This document shows positions 7,301 through 10,698 of a stretch of DNA of 10,698 nt, piece by piece. The position numbers and the translations under genes were made by a program. This stretch comes from Candidatus Latescibacterota bacterium (GTDB lineage Bacteria > Latescibacterota > MVCY01), in assembly GCA_030640765.1 (NCBI GenBank), contig DAOWIT010000120.1, forward strand, positions 1 through 10,698, read 5' to 3'. The notes under the pieces are model-generated. The model saw nothing but the letters and a program-made list of their open reading frames with translations, did no database searches and was not told the DNA's origin. Each line of letters begins with the position of its first letter. Within the stretch, counting starts at the first letter, position 1.

Positions 7301-7928
7301 AGATATGCCTTATTTGCCAGATGGTACCCCGGTGGATATTATCCTCAATCCATTAGGAGTGCCTTCACGGATGAATCTGGGGCAGATCTTGGAGACCCAT
7401 CTGGGTTGGGCAGCGAAGCGCCTGGGTATCCATGTCTCTACGCCTGTTTTTGATGGGGCCTCTCTGGAAGAGATCGAACAGGCTTTGATCAAAGCTGTGC
7501 TTCCTAAAAATGGAAAAACGGTGTTGTATGATGGTAAAGCAGGGAAAAGGTTCAGTGAAGAGGTGACTGTGGGTTACATCTACATGATGAAACTTTCCCA
7601 TTTAGCGGAGGATAAAATCCATGCCCGATCAATTGGCCCGTATTCTTTGGTCACCCAGCAACCGCTTGGAGGGAAGGCCCAGTTCGGTGGACAACGCTTT
7701 GGAGAAATGGAGGTGTGGGCATTAGAGGCCTACGGAGCAGCTCATCTTCTTCAAGAAATGCTTACCGTTAAATCCGACGATGTGGAAGGAAGATCTCACA
7801 CTTACGAAGCGATTGTTAAAGGAGAGAATCTGCCTGACCCCAATATCCCCGAATCTTTTAGGGTATTAGTTAAAGAATTGCAGAGCCTTGCTCTCGACAT
7901 TCAATTTGAGAACGGGAAGAAGAAGTAG
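4317..7928 (+). CDS. rpoB: DNA-directed RNA polymerase subunit beta
   Basis: Beta forms one pincer of RNA polymerase and half of the active site. The 1203-residue frame is complete. The N-terminal protrusion and lobe show [23 protein letters not shown] sequence (here [10 protein letters not shown]) and [10 protein letters not shown]. The rifampicin-pocket segment starts at residue 396 ([11 protein letters not shown]) and leads to [17 protein letters not shown] and [22 protein letters not shown] contains E706/D707. [18 protein letters not shown] contains K969 and K977, equivalent to E. coli K1065 and K1073. A charged, probably helical insertion lies at about residues 829-960, at the place of E. 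coli insertion SI2. The C-terminus closes normally ([21 protein letters not shown]). ATG 4317 overlaps the rplL stop, but TTG 4335 is an alternative start. The TAG stop is the second to fourth base of a palindromic repeat. Confidence 0.98.
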   Translation: MRSVRVLSEAGFSQRYYYGKLPTVVDIPDLLEVQINSFRDFLQGDVPPGKRARQGIQAVFMDIFPITDVHNLFSLEFLGYSIGKPKYNIFECQERNLTYAASLKARLRLDIRERGQMQFKEGIEQTVFLGELPLMTDKGSFVINGAERVIVAQLHRSPGVFFDEITHPSGRRLYSARIIPYRGSWVSLKTDINDILYVYIDQTKKVYVTVLLRALGFLDDEQILNLFRDKKGVELIENTLSKDPIDNQEEAWYAIYSLMRPGEPPNVQTAQEFFNNLFFDPKRYNLGKVGRYRINQRLGTDVPSDTTVLTPEDFVKITEYMLALYEGEGYIDDIDHLGNRRVRLVEELLSEQLNIAFSRMARVIREKINLRGSDSIIPQELVNARIISAVVDSFFGSSQLSQFMDQMNPLAELDHKRRLSALGPGGLTRKSAGFEVRDVHHTHYGRVCPIETPEGQNIGLMVRLATYARVNSFGFIETPYRRVKNGRVTTKIEYLTADEEDRYTIAQANAPLTEDGSFILELVRCRRRGEFSLVPPSEIDYMDVSPKQMVGGSASLIPFLEHDDASRALMGSNMQRQAVPLLKTESPLVGTGMEHKIAIDSRAVVLAQQAGKVISVDADRIVINPKQPTNEPIRLLGISNYHTYDLIKFKRSNSDSCVNQRPLVKVGDRVKAGQLIADGQATSQGELALGANLLVAFMPWEGYNFEDAIVVNERLVKEDVFTSIHIVEFEVQVRRTRLGPEEITRDIPNVGEDMVKDLDERGIIRIGAEVKAGDILVGKVTPKGETELSAEERLLRTIFGEKAGEVRDTSLKAPPGMEGVVVDAKLFSRKHRDDKTGKEDREKIASLRNDDQKRIAEIKAARDREVKHLLQGQCSGLLRNTEDGSVVCKSGEILGEAALDQIDLDVVHPDDKWVEDKNNNSKIESLMKASQELISSVEDELNQQIDTVIRGEELPTGILQLVKVYVAQKRKLTVGDKMSGRHGNKGVVSKVVPEGDMPYLPDGTPVDIILNPLGVPSRMNLGQILETHLGWAAKRLGIHVSTPVFDGASLEEIEQALIKAVLPKNGKTVLYDGKAGKRFSEEVTVGYIYMMKLSHLAEDKIHARSIGPYSLVTQQPLGGKAQFGGQRFGEMEVWALEAYGAAHLLQEMLTVKSDDVEGRSHTYEAIVKGENLPDPNIPESFRVLVKELQSLALDIQFENGKKK
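4319..4324 (+). promoter_or_regulatory. Shine-Dalgarno-like site near alternative rpoB starts
   Basis: GAGGAG begins inside the overlapping ATGA and sits 10 nt before an in-frame TTG at 4335 and 1 nt before an in-frame GTG at 4326. It does not serve the ATG at 4317. It leaves open that beta translation starts at TTG 4335, six codons later than annotated. Confidence 0.4.
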
Positions 7929-7963
7929 GGACAGAACATTGTTCTGTGTCCCTACAGTGCCCA
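7925..7963 (+). repeat. Palindromic intergenic repeat, copy 2 (rpoB-rpoC)
   Basis: This 39-nt copy matches copy 1 at 1938. The left arm GTAGGGACAGAACA is identical. The right arm is TGTTC-TG-TGTCCCTAC, in which two extra bases make a 2-nt bulge in an otherwise complete stem. The tail AGTGCCCA is identical. Orientation relative to the genes is the same as copy 1. The TAG stop codon of rpoB lies inside the left arm. There is no U-tract, so it is unlikely to be an intrinsic terminator, and the downstream rpoC needs read-through transcription. Conservation of the tail outside the stem argues for a copied element rather than two independent hairpins. Confidence 0.88.
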
Positions 7964-7967
7964 AAGT

Positions 7968-7975
7968 GAGGTGAT
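7968..7975 (+). promoter_or_regulatory. Ribosome binding site of rpoC
   Basis: GAGGTGAT is an eight-base match to the anti-Shine-Dalgarno complement and ends 6 nt before the TTG at 7982. It decides the rpoC start in favour of TTG over the ATG at 8006, which has no comparable site upstream. It follows the palindromic repeat by 4 nt. Confidence 0.85.
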
Positions 7976-7981
7976 TGGAAA

Positions 7982-9850
7982 TTGAGTCCTACCGGGTTAA
8001 AGACAATGGATTTTGATGCCATCAAAGTGAAGATTGCTTCCCCGGATGCTATTCGTAGCTGGTCTCATGGCGAGATTACCCGGCCGGAGACTATCAATTA
8101 TCGTTCCTTTAAACCAGAGCGGGATGGGCTTTTCTGTGAGCGGATTTTTGGACCTGAAAAAGATTGGGAATGCCATTGTGGCAAATATAAACGCAGACGC
8201 TATGAAGGCGTAATCTGTGACAAATGTGGAGTGGAAGTGACACGCTCCAAAATACGCCGAGAGCGAATGGGCCATATTGAACTGGCGGTATCTGCAGCAC
8301 ATATATGGTTTGTCAAATCCATTCCCTCAAAGATTGGCTATTTGTTAGATATGTCTGTTCCCGAACTGGGAAAAATCATATATTATGATTCTTATGTAGT
8401 TATAGATCCTGGGGATGCTCCCGTGGAGAAAGGGAATTTACTCTCTGAGGATGAGGTGTTAGATCTGAGAGAAAAAGGATACACTTTCGACGCTGAAATA
8501 GGGGCCAATGCTCTGAACAGATTATTAGAGGAGATAAATATTGAGGACCTCTCAGCAGAACTTAGAACCCAGGTGAAGATAGAGACTTCTGCTCAAAGGA
8601 AGCAAGATTTGTTGAAAAGGTTGAGGGTTGTCGAGGGTTTTCGCCAGTCAGGAAATAGGCCTGAGTGGATGATCCTGAAGGTACTGCCAGTTCTGCCTCC
8701 CGACCTTAGACCGTTAATCCCTTTAGAGGGAGGCAGATTTGCCACTTCTGATTTGAATGATCTTTACCGGAGAGTGATAAACCGGAATAACCGATTGAAA
8801 AAGTTGATGCAAATTGGTGCTCCAGAGATAATTCTACGCAATGAGAAGAGAATGCTCCAGGAGGCAGTAGATGCCCTTTTGGATAATAGCCGTCGTTCCG
8901 CCACTACCCGGGCGGAGAGTAGAAGGGAGCTTAAGTCTCTCAGCGAGCTTATCAGGGGTAAACAAGGTAGATTCCGCCAAAATCTGCTGGGGAAGCGAGT
9001 CGACTATTCAGGCAGAGCAGTTATTGTAGTTGGTCCAGAGTTAAAGCTCTACCAGTGTGGTTTGCCCAAGGAGATGGCTTTGGAGCTATTTAAACCCTTT
9101 GTTATTAGACTATTGGTAAAAAGGGGCGTAGCACAGACGGTGAAGAGCGCCAAAAGGCTAATTGAGCGCAAAAGATCGGAGATCTGGGGCGCTCTGGAAG
9201 AAGTTATTCAGGACTGCTGTGTACTTCTCAATCGGGCTCCTACATTACACCGCCTTGGCATTCAGGCCTTCGAACCTGTGTTAGTGGAGGAAAAGGCGAT
9301 AAGGATTCATCCTTTGGTCTGCGCCGCTTTCAATGCCGATTTCGATGGTGATCAGATGGCAGTACATATTCCCTTGTCTATTGAGGCCCAGATTGAGGCT
9401 AGGGTGCTGATGCTTTCCTCTAAGAATGTCCTTTTGCCTGCTAATGGCAAGCCTGTCATTATTGATAAGCCTCAGGATATTGCTCTGGGATGCTACTATC
9501 TTACCAAGATAAAACCTGGCAGCCACGGAGAAGGAAAGATATTCTCCAATCCCAGAGAGCTTTTGTTTGCTCACGAACACGATAGGGTTGGACTCCATGC
9601 CAAAATCAAGGTCAGGATCGATGGTACCCTGATCGAAACAACCGCGGGCAGGATCATCTTCAATCAAATACTTCCCCAGGGGTTTGGTTTTGTGAACAAG
9701 CTGTTGGAGAAAAATCAACTCCAAGAGATAGCGACTTCTATCCATCAAAAGCTGGGAGCAACTCAGACGGTAGAATTCGTTGATAAACTGAAGGATTTAG
9801 GGTTCCATTATGCCACCCAAGCAGGTGCGACTTTTGGAATAGATGATTGA
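7982..9850 (+). CDS. rpoC: RNA polymerase beta' subunit, N-terminal part (ends at in-frame TGA)
   Basis: Beta' carries the catalytic magnesium site and the clamp. The 622-residue frame covers the N-terminal half. The zinc finger is C64-x-C66-x12-C79-xx-C82, in the context [20 protein letters not shown]. Clamp helices and a rudder/lid region follow, with [20 protein letters not shown] and [20 protein letters not shown]. The catalytic loop [12 protein letters not shown] has D453, D455 and D457. The frame then enters the rim-helix region and stops at TGA after [11 protein letters not shown] normal beta' continues here with a hydrophobic residue and VIPP/IIPP, and the DNA does exactly that in the same frame. 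So this is not a natural C-terminus for a single-chain beta'. The TTG start is supported by GAGGTGAT 6 nt upstream. Sequence quality up to the stop is unblemished. Confidence 0.95.
   Translation: MSPTGLKTMDFDAIKVKIASPDAIRSWSHGEITRPETINYRSFKPERDGLFCERIFGPEKDWECHCGKYKRRRYEGVICDKCGVEVTRSKIRRERMGHIELAVSAAHIWFVKSIPSKIGYLLDMSVPELGKIIYYDSYVVIDPGDAPVEKGNLLSEDEVLDLREKGYTFDAEIGANALNRLLEEINIEDLSAELRTQVKIETSAQRKQDLLKRLRVVEGFRQSGNRPEWMILKVLPVLPPDLRPLIPLEGGRFATSDLNDLYRRVINRNNRLKKLMQIGAPEIILRNEKRMLQEAVDALLDNSRRSATTRAESRRELKSLSELIRGKQGRFRQNLLGKRVDYSGRAVIVVGPELKLYQCGLPKEMALELFKPFVIRLLVKRGVAQTVKSAKRLIERKRSEIWGALEEVIQDCCVLLNRAPTLHRLGIQAFEPVLVEEKAIRIHPLVCAAFNADFDGDQMAVHIPLSIEAQIEARVLMLSSKNVLLPANGKPVIIDKPQDIALGCYYLTKIKPGSHGEGKIFSNPRELLFAHEHDRVGLHAKIKVRIDGTLIETTAGRIIFNQILPQGFGFVNKLLEKNQLQEIATSIHQKLGATQTVEFVDKLKDLGFHYATQAGATFGIDD
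9848..9850 (+). other. In-frame TGA interrupting rpoC
   Basis: The codons read gat-gat-TGA-atc-att-ccc, giving GIDD-stop-IIPPEK. Homologues carry Met or Leu at the stop position (E. coli GIDDMVIP). No frame change occurs, so an indel is excluded. A one-base substitution from TTA (Leu) would be enough to create it. I find no good bacterial SECIS hairpin just downstream, and TGA ends rplK and rplL normally. Error, mutation, or a true subunit split cannot be separated from sequence alone. Confidence 0.9.

Positions 9851-10698
<848 letters not shown>

Noticed and set aside
9848..9850. Genome-wide reassignment of TGA to an amino acid
   Set aside because: rplK and rplL both end at TGA exactly at the family-typical C-terminus. 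Reading through the rplL stop would meet further TGA codons within 20 bases (4327 and 4336). All other genes lack internal TGA and use TGG for Trp, and the tRNA-Trp anticodon is CCA.

Overview
This window is a slice of a bacterial chromosome holding the conserved translation/transcription gene string tuf - rpmG - tRNA-Trp(CCA) - secE - nusG - rplK - rplA - rplJ - rplL - rpoB - rpoC, all on the + strand. The gene set and order, bacterial-type beta and beta' subunits, SecE and NusG make it clearly bacterial. Base composition is moderate. Phylum cannot be fixed without a database search. From memory, some beta/beta' phrasing (for example [18 protein letters not shown] and [19 protein letters not shown]) recalls Planctomycetes/PVC-type or uncultured candidate lineages, but this is a weak impression. 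The standard code is in use: TGA ends rplK and rplL at normal family C-termini.

Layout. Positions 1-941 are the 3' three quarters of tuf (EF-Tu). They are followed with no gap by rpmG (942-1091, zinc-ribbon bL33), then tRNA-Trp with encoded CCA (1099-1175), secE (1197-1382) and nusG (1395-1937). A 37-nt palindromic repeat begins directly after the nusG stop. The ribosomal-stalk cluster follows: rplK (1996-2421), rplA (2428-3132) and rplJ (3141-3665). A 256-nt gap carries two mutually exclusive RNA hairpins, then comes rplL (3922-4320) with a very strong Shine-Dalgarno. rpoB (4317-7928) overlaps rplL by ATGA. A second, nearly identical copy of the palindromic repeat supplies the rpoB stop codon and fills the rpoB-rpoC junction. 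rpoC starts at a TTG (7982) behind a strong Shine-Dalgarno.

The most unusual point is in rpoC. The reading frame is closed by a TGA at 9848-9850, inside the conserved GIDD-x-IIPP region of beta'. Fully conserved beta' sequence then continues in the same frame to the end of the window, including the F-loop, the bridge helix and all four cysteines of the second zinc site. This is either a sequence/assembly error (TTA to TGA is one base), a recent nonsense mutation, or a real split or recoded beta' subunit at a site different from the cyanobacterial rpoC1/rpoC2 split.

Together the genes encode aminoacyl-tRNA delivery (EF-Tu), the L11/L1/L10/L12 factor-binding side of the 50S subunit, the SecYEG subunit SecE, the elongation factor NusG and the RNA polymerase catalytic core. 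No rho-independent terminator with a U-tract and no convincing sigma-70 promoter was seen. Apart from the rpoC stop, the repeat pair and the rearranged spacing around rplL, the region looks ordinary.
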